NCBI GenBank assembly: GCA_964577175.1
Contig: CAZNYC010000059.1
Span: forward strand, 1 to 23,738
Source: BS750m-G62 sp964577175
Lineage (GTDB): Bacteria; Planctomycetota; Phycisphaerae; FEN-1346
DNA: 23,738 bases
Direction of reading: 5' to 3'
Every line of letters begins with the position of its first letter. Position 1 is the stretch's first letter. Both the position numbers and the translations under genes were made by a program. Below are positions 15,211 to 23,472 of the stretch, one piece after another. Under the pieces are notes generated by a model. The model made no database searches, was not told where the DNA came from, and saw only the letters and a list, made by a program, of their open reading frames with translations.

Positions 15211-17219
15211 GAGGAGTCTCCCTCGTGGAGCTCGAACTGAATGCCGCTCTCCCCATCGGGAACGTCGGCGCGCAGCCGGCGTCCGGGGGTGAGTTGGTGT
15301 CGTCGCTGGAAGAGGTAGCGGGTCAGCGGATTGAGCAGGTGCTGTTCGATTCCGTTGATCAGGTCGCGGCCGCCGGCGCGGGTCTCGCTGCGGCGCGCCA
15401 GCCAGTCCAGGCAGCGGTCGGTGACCTCGGTTTCCAGGCCGAATCGGTCGCACAGGCTTTGCTGGAGCCCCGTGAGTTTGGCGCTGAAGATGGTCCGTCG
15501 CACCCCGGGGTCGGTGATCGGGTTGAATACGACGATGTTGTTTTCTCCCAACCGGCTGAGCAGCTCGGGGCGGCCGAGGCCGCCGCCTCCGTCAGGTCGC
15601 GGTGGCTCGGCGAAGTAGGTGCACACGCGGTCCTTGAAGAACGCCTCGTGGCGGGCCCGGTCCAGGCTAGGGTCGGCCGCGTCGGCGCCGATGTTGCTGG
15701 TGAAGATGATGACGGTCTCGGAGAAGTAGGTGGTTTCCCCGCGACCGTCGGTGAGCCGGCCGTCCTCGAGGATCTGGAGGAACTTGTCGAGCACCCGGGG
15801 ATGGGCCTTTTCGATCTCGTCGAACAGCAGGACGCAAAAGGGTTGTTGGCGGACCGCCCGGGTGAGCTGTCCGCCCTCTTCGAACCCGACGTAACTGGGC
15901 GGGGCGCCCACCAGGCGCTGATCGTCGTGGGCGTGCGCGTACTCGCTCATGTCGAATCGGAGGCAGGCGTTCTCGTCGCCGAACAGGAACGCCGCCGTGG
16001 CCTTGGCCAGTTCGGTCTTCCCGACGCCGGTGGGCCCGACGAAGAAGAGGGTGCCCCGCGGTTTGCGGCCCGCGGCGGAATGCTGGAGCCCTGCCAGTCC
16101 CATGTAAGCCCGCACGAGCATGGTGGCTACCTGGTGGACCGCTTCGTCCTGGCCGATGACCCGCTCTGTGAGGGTAGAGGTGGCGGCGTCGAGGCGGTCG
16201 GGGTCCAGGTCTTCCCAGGGACTCCGTTGCTCCCCGAGTTTGTAAAGGTTGACCAGGCGGTCCGCGCGGAGCGGCGAGGGGAGCTGCTGGGAGAGGGCGA
16301 GGACGTGCCGGAGGTCCACCAGCGTCAACCCTTCGGTCAGGTCCGCCATCTCGCCCAGCAGGGGACCGCAGGCGGCGTACGGGTGCGCGGGCCGGCCGGG
16401 CGCGGGTTTGGGCGGGGTGACCCGAAGGTCTCTCTGGTTGGTCTCGAAGAAGGCGAGCCGCTGGGGACGGCCGGGACGGGGAACCGTGATGACCTTGGTG
16501 TTCGGGTTGTCCTGGTACAGGGAGGACGGCAGCGCGGCGAGGGTACCGGTGATGAGGATCAGCAGGCCCGCTGGCGGGCTCCCGGCGTCGGCGGCCGGGG
16601 CCGGGGTAGTGCCCTCGGCCAACGTCTTGGCCAGGATCGTCAAGAGCTGCCGCTCGTCCGGATCGAGGTGTGTTGTATTCCCCACCAGGTGCTCGCTCCA
16701 ATCGAGCACGAAGGCCGCCCGTTCCACCGGGTGGGCAAGCAGCTGCCGCATGGCCGGCAGGGCCTCCTCGGGCTGGGGATACGGTCCAGGGGTGTGGCCC
16801 CCCGTCTCGGCGGAGCCGCCCGGCGAGGCCGGCTCCGGCGATCCGTCATCGTACGCCTCCGCCGGTTCGTCGTCCCGGCTCGCGGACGCCCCGTCGGACT
16901 TCTGGGTGACCCCTCGGAGAAAGGCTCGCTCCGCCAGCGGGGTGGGGAACCGGAGCCCGTCCACGCGGTCCCACCGGCCGCAGACGGTGAAGGCGGGCTG
17001 GCCGCCGGCCTGGAGGGTCCCCAGACGTCGGACCAGCAGATCGGCCAGGCGGAGATAGCCGCCCCGGCCGTCGGCGAAGACGTCCCGAACGTTGCCGTCG
17101 AGCACGAGGCACCGGCGGTACCCCGCCTCCCGGAGGACGGCGGCCAGGAACCCAGCCTGCGGCGTGGCCGGACCCTCGGCGCCGGTTTCCTGGAAGGCGG
17201 ACGTCGCGGTTGCAGACAT
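15207..17219 (-). CDS. ClpA/ClpB-like AAA+ ATPase with degenerate first module
   Basis: In this 670-residue protein, residues about 350-640 form a complete Clp-type AAA+ module: Walker A GPTGVGKT (395-402), pore loop with Tyr443 (PPSYVGFEEGGQL), Walker B VLLFDE (463-468), sensor-1 TSNIG, a candidate arginine finger near 556 and sensor-2 Arg618. The first 320 residues resemble an eroded AAA domain: LVLDGNVRDVF, a Walker-B-like VLDWSEH and a sensor-like LLILITGTLAALPSSL are seen, but no Walker A. There is no Clp-N domain; a separate Clp-N-like protein is encoded at 10853. No clear ClpP-binding IGF/IGL tripeptide is visible, so it is probably a remodelling unfoldase rather than a ClpP partner. 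The upstream gene's TAG overlaps this gene's AGGAG. Confidence 0.9.
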   Translation of the reverse strand: MSATATSAFQETGAEGPATPQAGFLAAVLREAGYRRCLVLDGNVRDVFADGRGGYLRLADLLVRRLGTLQAGGQPAFTVCGRWDRVDGLRFPTPLAERAFLRGVTQKSDGASASRDDEPAEAYDDGSPEPASPGGSAETGGHTPGPYPQPEEALPAMRQLLAHPVERAAFVLDWSEHLVGNTTHLDPDERQLLTILAKTLAEGTTPAPAADAGSPPAGLLILITGTLAALPSSLYQDNPNTKVITVPRPGRPQRLAFFETNQRDLRVTPPKPAPGRPAHPYAACGPLLGEMADLTEGLTLVDLRHVLALSQQLPSPLRADRLVNLYKLGEQRSPWEDLDPDRLDAATSTLTERVIGQDEAVHQVATMLVRAYMGLAGLQHSAAGRKPRGTLFFVGPTGVGKTELAKATAAFLFGDENACLRFDMSEYAHAHDDQRLVGAPPSYVGFEEGGQLTRAVRQQPFCVLLFDEIEKAHPRVLDKFLQILEDGRLTDGRGETTYFSETVIIFTSNIGADAADPSLDRARHEAFFKDRVCTYFAEPPRPDGGGGLGRPELLSRLGENNIVVFNPITDPGVRRTIFSAKLTGLQQSLCDRFGLETEVTDRCLDWLARRSETRAGGRDLINGIEQHLLNPLTRYLFQRRHQLTPGRRLRADVPDGESGIQFELHEGDSS

Positions 17220-17230
17220 GGCGTTGACTC

Positions 17231-18163
17231 CTAACGGTGACGCTCGCGTCCTGGCTCGGGTCGCTGGCGGCGGCCGGCGCCGCCGATTCTCGGCGAGGGC
17301 CCCGTTTTCCAGCGACGGCAATGGTCCGTCGCCTCGGCCTGGCAGGTGGTCTCCAGGGCGCGTCGAACGGCCTCCTCGTCCTTGCCGCACGCCTGGCCGT
17401 GATACCCGTCGAAGTCGTAGGTGATCTGGCCGTCCACGGCGATCTCGAACCGGGCCGTGTGGCCGGAGGGCAGCCGGCCCGACAGAACGACCGCCCCGCC
17501 CTCGTCTGCAGGGCGGCGGCGCGGCGGCTGGACCGTGAACTGCATGGAGCCGAGGACTTGCCGCAGACCGCGGACGACCTCCCGCCGGAGGGTTTCCCGT
17601 TCCTGCCGTTCCTGCCGGGCCTGCTCGGCCTGCCGGGTGGCCGCCTGGCCGGATCGGGCCGCTTGCAGGGCGCCCTTGAAATCCTCTCCGCGGAGGGCGG
17701 TCGCGGCCCGGTCCAGGTGGCCCGCGGCCTCGGCCACGTGCGGGTCGTCGGCCTCGGCAAGGCACCCGTCCCGGGAAGCGGTTTCCAGGGCCATGACGAG
17801 GACGGAAACGGCCTCGTGGGCCTGCGTCTTCTGGCGGGTCCAGGCCTCGGCCCGGGTGGAGGCCTGTTTCAGGCCCCGTTCGGCCGCCGCCACCGCGCGG
17901 CGGGCCAGCGCCAGGGCCTCGTCCGGGCTGTTGTTGAGTTGCCGGCGGGCCTTCTTGGCCAGGGCGGTCCCTTCGCGCTGGGCCTGAATCCCGAAGTGCT
18001 GCTCGAGGCCGGGACGGCAGCGCCCGAGGAGGGACTCCAGGCGGTCCAGCGCGCGGGTGGTTTCCTGGCGGACCCGGGCCAGGCGTTCGCGTTCCTGCGC
18101 GCGGCGCAGCCGTTCCTGCCGCTCGCGGCGAAGCTGAATCCAGTAGAGGCCGAAGGTACTCAT
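17231..18163 (-). CDS. Coiled-coil protein with DUF2997-like C-terminal domain
   Basis: In this 310-residue protein, residues 1-205 are almost all charged helix (LRRERQERLRRAQERERLAR and similar; QARQERQERETLRREVV), giving a long coiled coil. Residues about 207-283 form a small domain with FEIAVDGQITYDFDGYHGQA and a following cysteine and helix. The G..tYdf.Gy.G..C pattern recalls DUF2997 (a ycf35-associated domain often encoded with AAA+ ATPases). The tail is basic. Its ATG overlaps the TGA of the upstream gene. It may be a structural or adaptor subunit for the AAA+ protein encoded next. The DUF2997 match is from memory of the pattern, not a search. Confidence 0.65.
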   Translation of the reverse strand: MSTFGLYWIQLRRERQERLRRAQERERLARVRQETTRALDRLESLLGRCRPGLEQHFGIQAQREGTALAKKARRQLNNSPDEALALARRAVAAAERGLKQASTRAEAWTRQKTQAHEAVSVLVMALETASRDGCLAEADDPHVAEAAGHLDRAATALRGEDFKGALQAARSGQAATRQAEQARQERQERETLRREVVRGLRQVLGSMQFTVQPPRRRPADEGGAVVLSGRLPSGHTARFEIAVDGQITYDFDGYHGQACGKDEEAVRRALETTCQAEATDHCRRWKTGPSPRIGGAGRRQRPEPGRERHR

Positions 18164-19080
18164 GCGGCTGTCTCCTTTTCGCTGGCAGGAGCCGGCTCCC
18201 GCTCAGGCGGGGACGGCTCCTCCGCGCCGGCGGGCTCGGCCGGATCGTGCAAGCACAACTGGCCGGCCATTCGCCGATCATTCAGGATCTTCTCGAACCA
18301 GGGGCCCAACGCGGGCCGCGCCCGGACTTCGATCTTCGAGATCCGTTCGCCGGAGGGTACGTCCCGGAATCGCACCGGCTGCCACCAGAGACCGTCCGTC
18401 GAAGTGGGTGCTTGCTCGGCATCCGGGCAGGCCTCCGTCGGCGGGTTCGCCGCCATCGGTTCGGCCGAGAACACCACGGCGTCGGCGGATTCGCTCAACT
18501 GCCTCTGGCACGCCGCGACCTGGCGGAAGTTCGCGAGGTCGATCCGCCTGGGGTCGGCCAGGGCAAACTCCGACACGATCGGCCGGCGGGGTCCCCCGGT
18601 CTCGGCGGGGTTCACCGACGCCGGTTCCACGGAAACGTCCGGGAACCTCCCGGCCACCGGGTCGAACAGGATCGCGACGACCTGCTCCCTCCTGGCGCTG
18701 GGGACCTGTCCCCGGCGGGAACACTCCCACCCCAGGTCCGTGAGGCGAAGCCCGTCGCGAGGGTCCCCATCGACGGCGCCGAGGCGATGGAGTTCCTGGA
18801 TCGTCTGCTCGACGAAGAAGGGGTCGGCCAGGGCCAGTTCGGCGGTCACCGTCTCCGGGGCCGGAGGCGGCGCTTCGAGCGTCAGGTAGACGTGAAGCAC
18901 GATCTGCTCGAGCACGGTCAGTTGTCGCGGGGTTGCCACCTGGGCCCGGAATCGGAGCGTTTGGAGAGGCCAGTCCCCCCGGTGCCACTGCCCGTCCCGG
19001 GGTGCTTCCTCCTTCCCCGGGGAGGGGGCTGCGTCTTCGTGGGCTGCGGCGGTCGGATGGGTCGCGGGCGAGTGAGCCAT
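18160..19080 (-). CDS. Winged-helix-like protein of unknown function
   Basis: In this 306-residue protein, residues about 50-150 (RQLTVLEQIVLHVYLTL, ADPFFVEQTIQELHRLGAVD, LRLTDLGWECSRRGQVPS) have a winged-helix pattern followed by ARREQVVAILFDPVAGRFPD. The wing-then-FDPV.G arrangement recalls sensor modules near conflict-type ATPases. Residues about 160-280 are of unknown fold, and the C-terminus is Pro/Glu-rich. The ATG at 19080 has an AAGGAGG eleven bases away; a TTG at 19116 with GGAAGGAG closer would add 12 residues. The 130-base gap upstream holds no copy of the cluster promoter, so it is probably cotranscribed with the helicase. No enzymatic motif is visible. Confidence 0.65.
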   Translation of the reverse strand: MAHSPATHPTAAAHEDAAPSPGKEEAPRDGQWHRGDWPLQTLRFRAQVATPRQLTVLEQIVLHVYLTLEAPPPAPETVTAELALADPFFVEQTIQELHRLGAVDGDPRDGLRLTDLGWECSRRGQVPSARREQVVAILFDPVAGRFPDVSVEPASVNPAETGGPRRPIVSEFALADPRRIDLANFRQVAACQRQLSESADAVVFSAEPMAANPPTEACPDAEQAPTSTDGLWWQPVRFRDVPSGERISKIEVRARPALGPWFEKILNDRRMAGQLCLHDPAEPAGAEEPSPPEREPAPASEKETAA

Positions 19081-19210
19081 CAGGAACGCGTCCTCCTTGG
19101 ATCGGCGGTCAGGCAATCGTGTCTCCTTCCTTCGGTCTCGATCTCTACCAATGGAGGATGCCGGGCCGGGACTTCTTGCAAGGGAATGTGTCTTTTTGCC
19201 TGGGGGCGCG

Positions 19211-22200
19211 CTAAAAGAGGTCACGGACGTCCCTCAGGCCGCCGTGGCGGCGGACCACGTCCAGGATGTGCCGGTAGCATTTCTGGGGACGTTCCCCGTG
19301 TTCCCCGTCGGGAAGGTCGACCCTCGCCCGGGCGAAGGTCGCGGCCGCGCCCAGGACGATGAGGAGGGTGCGGGCCCGGGACATCGCCACGTTGATCCGC
19401 TCGTACTGCCGCGCGAACCGGCCCAGCCGGCCCCGCTTTGAGCGGACCAGGCTGACGATCACGATCGACCGCTCGGCCCCCTGGAAACTGTCCACCGTGT
19501 TCACGTCGAGGTCCAGGTGCCGGGTCTCCTCCGACGGCAGGCGGTCCAGGCGGCGCCGGATCGATCGCACCTGCGGCCCGTAGAAGGTGATCACGCCGAC
19601 GTCCGTGGCCTCACGGGTCTGCCCTGCTTCGCCGGCGGCGGCGTTCAGCAACCGGACGAGCCGAGCCACGCCGTCGGCCTCCAGGTCGTTCGCCTTGCTG
19701 GTCCCGACCTGCCGTTCGTAGGCCGGGCGCCCGTGGCGGTCCCGGGAGGTGTCGATCCAGAGGATGTGGTGGTCGGGGCGAAGGAAGTCCCCGCGGCGGG
19801 TGCGAATCGTCAAACCGTGACGGCACCGGGCGTCGGGATCGGCGATCGCGCAGCGGAGCCGACCGTCGTAGAACTGGTTGATCGCCTCCATGATCTGCGG
19901 ATGCATGCGGTACTGGTCGGTGAGTTCCTGTTTCAGCGTCGTCCGGGCCCCTCGGAAGAGTTTCCGAAACAGGCTCGCCGTCACCATCTCGCGGAACCGC
20001 TCCACCTCCTCGACGGCCTCCTCGTCCGCCTCGGCGAGTTCCGCGAACGGCCGTTCCCGCCTCGCGCCCTCCTTGAAAGTGGGCGCAAGCTGGCGGCGGT
20101 CGCCGACCAGGATCAGTTTCTTCCCCAGAAGCGCCGGCAGCAGCAGTTCCGGCGGCGTGGCCTTGCTGACCTCGTCGACGATGACCACGTCGAAGCGGTC
20201 GAAGTGCTCACGGCCGAGGACGGCCCCCGGTTTGCCGCAGTAAGAGCAGGTGGCGCCGACGACGTTGCAGCGGGCCAGGTACAGCGGATGCAGCCGCCGA
20301 CGATCGGTATCGCCAGGGGCCGCGAGCAGCCGGAGCCATTCCGCTTGGATGGGGCCCCACACCTGGTGCTGCTCGAGCCGGGGTTGTGTCTCCTTCCGGT
20401 ACGCCTCGCGGGCGGTGCCCAGCGCCGCCAGCGCCGACGGACCGGGCGCGGCCGTCTCCTCGCCGGCCCGTTCGACCACGGCGGCCGGGAGGGTCTTTAG
20501 CGCGGTGTTCCACTGCTCGCGGAGCCGGTTCCGGTCTTGCTCCACCTCGGCGAGGGTCCGCGCGGCCTCCTCCTCGCCCCGGTGAAGCGTCTCGAGTTCG
20601 GAGCGTAACGCGCCCCTGCGGTTTGCCATCGCCTCGAGCCGCGAGTCAAGGTGCTCGCCGGCCCCCCCCGCCACGGCCGTCAAGGGCTCTGCGAGCGCGG
20701 GAGCCGTCCGGCGCGCATGGCCCAGGCCCACTTGGAGGTATCCCCGGGCAGCCGCGAGGCGTTTCCGGAAGCGGCCCTTGGGGCGAAGGGAGGTCGGAAC
20801 AGGGGCAATGCCGAGACGCTGGGCCAGTGCGGGACCGCCCGCCGGTTCAAGTGCCCGAGCCAAGGCCCTGGTGGCCTCGGCCCAGGCCGATTCGGGTACC
20901 TCCGACCCTGCTGCGACGGCGCAAAGGCGCTCGGCCTCTTCGCAGGCCGCCGTCAGGGAGGGGAGTCCATCCTCCAGTTGCCGGAGGCGAGCAAGAAGTC
21001 GGTTCGCTTCGATCCACATGACCGCCCAGTTGGGGGTGGTCGGACGTTCGGGCTCGGCCGGCTCCGGCTCGCGTCGGGTCAGCCACCGCCGCAGGCCCGC
21101 AACGAGCCGGCGGGCCCATCCGGAGGATGAACCCTCCGGGTCGGCGCCCGGCTCTTCCGGCGAAGATGGCAGCAGACGGCGGAGGTCCTCGGGCAACGAC
21201 GCACGCACCGGCAGCCCTTCGGCGAGGGGAGCGAACAGGGCGGATCGGTCGGCGGGATCGATCCGTTGGACCCATTCGCCCAGGTCCGACGCCGGGGCGC
21301 CCTCGCTCAGGCGGGCGAAGGCCATCTCCACCGCGTGGTGTCCCCGGCGGATGGTCGCAATCTGCCGGTCGAGTTTGCCGAGCCGATCGGTCGTCGCGTC
21401 CGATCGCAGCTCGCACTCGCGGCGTTTCTCCTGGGCCACCGCCTGCTTTCGATCCAGCTCTTCCAGGCGGCCAACGAGGGTCTCCAGCGTGGGCCACGTC
21501 CGGTCCATTTGTGCCCGACCGCGGGCCAGGGCTTCCCCCGCCGCGTGCCGCTTGCCGGCAGCGGCCCGGACCGTCGAGAGCCAGTGAAACACGGCGCGGG
21601 GTTCGTAAAAATCCTCCCCGTCGTCGGCCCCGTTGGCGATGCGGACCGGGCGGCAGGCCGGATCTTTGTCCAGTCCCCGCAAGATGTTGTCCACGGCCAG
21701 GTTGGCCTGGCTGGCAACCAAGACCCGCTGGCCCTGGCGAACGGCCTCGTGGCAGACGGCGGCGATCACGGTGGTCTTCCCGGTTCCGGGCGGCCCCTGG
21801 ATCAGGCACAGGTCAGGGGCGGCCAGGGCTTTCGCGATGGCCCGGCGCTGCGCCTCGTTCAGCCCTGCCGAAGAATCCCCCCCGGGCGCGACGGTGACCA
21901 CGCCGTCCGGAGACCGGGCCTCGCCGGCGTCGAACAGGAAGTCCGCCAGCCGGGGGTTGACGTGTTCCCCGGTCACCAGCTTACCCAGGGCCTGGGCCTG
22001 ACGCCGGAGGGGCACCAGCTGGCCGTGGACCGCGCTGGTCAGGAAACCGCTTTCCGGAATGGTCGTCTGGTATCGATCCAGCGCTTGGGGGTCGAAGCGG
22101 ACCTCGACGACGCCGCGGACCAATTTGCCGTCCTCGGTCGGCAGGGGGTCGGGGAACCCTTTCCGCCGCGCCTCCCGCCAGGAGATCTCGCCCAGGGCCG

Positions 22201-23020
22201 TTCCGCGGATGCCGTCGACCGGCTCCCAGCATTGCGGGTGCTTGGAGGCCGCAAGCGGCATGAGCTGGGCCGGGAACGACCGGCGTTTGCGGAACCGTCC
22301 AACTGCCTCCGCCGGTGCGAAGACAGCGAGACGCAGTCGGCCGGCGTCCCGGTCGAACTCCGCCGTCTCGTAGCGGAGGGCCAACTGCCGGTCGCGGACC
22401 CACTGGGTCTGCCAGGCGAGGAAACGCCGCCACTGGCTGACGCGGCCGGCCACCTCGCGGCGCTTGGATTCCAACCCGTTGATCGCCTCCAGCAGGGCCG
22501 CCGGGAGACTGCGAGGCGGGCGTGTCGGTACCAGGGGATGCCCCGGTGCAGGCGGAATCTGCAGGTAAACGGGGCCGGTCAGGACGAGATCACCGGGCCC
22601 CGGCCCGTGGTCGAAGCGCCGTAACTCGAAACGAACCGCCAGGAAGAAGCCCTTCTGCAGTATGCACCGGAAAGCGGGCGCCCCGGACGGCGTGCCGTAG
22701 CCCGCCGTGACTGCCCCTTCGGCGGGCGGGCGGACCAGGTACTCCGGCGGACCGTCGTCCCGCATCGAGATGTTCGTCACGATCGCCGTGCACGGCCGGT
22801 CCGGCGACCAGAAACGCGACAAGACCTCCTCGGCGTGCCGGTGCGCGGCCTCGCCGGAGGGCTGGTCTGCCTGGGGCTCGGATAGAAGAACCTGCCTGTT
22901 CGCCTCGTCGCAGACGTAGCCCACGAAGGAGTCCGGCGCGGGGCCGGAACCGCGTTTGCCGCGCCACGCCCTCTCAACGATCCGGACACCGATCTCTGGA
23001 ACGGACATGGCCGGGCTCAT
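19211..23020 (-). CDS. SF1 DNA2/NAM7/UPF1-type helicase, intact
   Basis: This is a 1269-residue protein with all SF1 helicase motifs: Q-like LNEAQRRAIAKAL (387-399), Walker A GPPGTGKTT (409-417), Ia VLVASQANLAVDNIL, Walker B VVIVDEVSKATPPE (945 onward), III LILVGDRRQLAP, IV LTDQYRMHPQI, V VNTVDSFQGAERSIVIVSLV and VI YERINVAMSRAR. The spacing fits the DNA2/NAM7 (AAA_11/AAA_12) group. A charged coiled-coil insertion of about 450 residues separates Ia and II, followed by ATCSYCGK with two cysteines. The N-terminal 380 residues hold a beta-rich domain of unknown fold. It should unwind or translocate on nucleic acid. The ATG overlaps the TGA of the small gene upstream (ATGA). No nuclease domain is seen. 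Confidence 0.9.
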   Translation of the reverse strand: MSPAMSVPEIGVRIVERAWRGKRGSGPAPDSFVGYVCDEANRQVLLSEPQADQPSGEAAHRHAEEVLSRFWSPDRPCTAIVTNISMRDDGPPEYLVRPPAEGAVTAGYGTPSGAPAFRCILQKGFFLAVRFELRRFDHGPGPGDLVLTGPVYLQIPPAPGHPLVPTRPPRSLPAALLEAINGLESKRREVAGRVSQWRRFLAWQTQWVRDRQLALRYETAEFDRDAGRLRLAVFAPAEAVGRFRKRRSFPAQLMPLAASKHPQCWEPVDGIRGTALGEISWREARRKGFPDPLPTEDGKLVRGVVEVRFDPQALDRYQTTIPESGFLTSAVHGQLVPLRRQAQALGKLVTGEHVNPRLADFLFDAGEARSPDGVVTVAPGGDSSAGLNEAQRRAIAKALAAPDLCLIQGPPGTGKTTVIAAVCHEAVRQGQRVLVASQANLAVDNILRGLDKDPACRPVRIANGADDGEDFYEPRAVFHWLSTVRAAAGKRHAAGEALARGRAQMDRTWPTLETLVGRLEELDRKQAVAQEKRRECELRSDATTDRLGKLDRQIATIRRGHHAVEMAFARLSEGAPASDLGEWVQRIDPADRSALFAPLAEGLPVRASLPEDLRRLLPSSPEEPGADPEGSSSGWARRLVAGLRRWLTRREPEPAEPERPTTPNWAVMWIEANRLLARLRQLEDGLPSLTAACEEAERLCAVAAGSEVPESAWAEATRALARALEPAGGPALAQRLGIAPVPTSLRPKGRFRKRLAAARGYLQVGLGHARRTAPALAEPLTAVAGGAGEHLDSRLEAMANRRGALRSELETLHRGEEEAARTLAEVEQDRNRLREQWNTALKTLPAAVVERAGEETAAPGPSALAALGTAREAYRKETQPRLEQHQVWGPIQAEWLRLLAAPGDTDRRRLHPLYLARCNVVGATCSYCGKPGAVLGREHFDRFDVVIVDEVSKATPPELLLPALLGKKLILVGDRRQLAPTFKEGARRERPFAELAEADEEAVEEVERFREMVTASLFRKLFRGARTTLKQELTDQYRMHPQIMEAINQFYDGRLRCAIADPDARCRHGLTIRTRRGDFLRPDHHILWIDTSRDRHGRPAYERQVGTSKANDLEADGVARLVRLLNAAAGEAGQTREATDVGVITFYGPQVRSIRRRLDRLPSEETRHLDLDVNTVDSFQGAERSIVIVSLVRSKRGRLGRFARQYERINVAMSRARTLLIVLGAAATFARARVDLPDGEHGERPQKCYRHILDVVRRHGGLRDVRDLF

Positions 23021-23292
23021 GCGGCGCTCCCATGCGACGGCCCGTCGGATTCGTCCTTTTCCACGTACTGCTCCCCATGGTCGGGCGATAGGACCAACGC
23101 CCACCGGCGGGCTTTCCGGACCGCCGGAAGCCTTCGCATGTAGCGAGGGAGGTTCTGCGCGGAGAGCGTCACCCGCGTCGTGCCGTTGTGGCGCCCGCGG
23201 CGACCGAAGTCTTGGAGCAGGTCCCGGACTTCGCGGGGCGGACGCCGCCGGGCAGGCTGCCGCCGATCGGGGCTACCGTTTTGGGGGGCCAT
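23017..23292 (-). CDS. Small basic protein, first gene of the cluster
   Basis: This 91-residue protein starts at an ATG after AGAAAGGAC. It is Arg-rich (DRRQPARRRPPREVRDLLQD, then GRRGRHNGTTRVTLSAQNLP and RYMRRLPAVRKARRWALVL) and may bind nucleic acid or the helicase. I do not recognise the family. Its last codon overlaps the helicase start (ATGA), and a cluster promoter lies 46 bases upstream, so it is the first gene of the long transcript. It could be a regulator or an adaptor. Confidence 0.6.
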   Translation of the reverse strand: MAPQNGSPDRRQPARRRPPREVRDLLQDFGRRGRHNGTTRVTLSAQNLPRYMRRLPAVRKARRWALVLSPDHGEQYVEKDESDGPSHGSAA

Positions 23293-23337
23293 GGTTCCGT
23301 CCTTTCTGAAAGAGCCGCTTCGATCGTGCCTCATCTC

Positions 23338-23383
23338 CCTATTCATGCCGAGGGGCGATGCGTCGCACGTCTTGCACGAAAAA
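23338..23383 (-). promoter_or_regulatory. Cluster promoter copy 4 (head of the main operon)
   Basis: On the minus strand: T-run (23379-23383), then CGTGCGAC (23362-23369), exactly 17 bases, then GAATAGG (23338-23344). The T-run lies nine bases farther from the -35 than in the other copies, with an extra CGTGCAAGA between. It drives the small basic gene and the helicase-to-radical-SAM block. Confidence 0.75.
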
Positions 23384-23472
23384 TCACCTCTCCGGCAGCG
23401 GTCGGGGCAGGATGCGGCCCGGCAGCGCGAGCGGAAACGGTACACGCAGGAGGATCTGCAGAGGAGGAGCCG

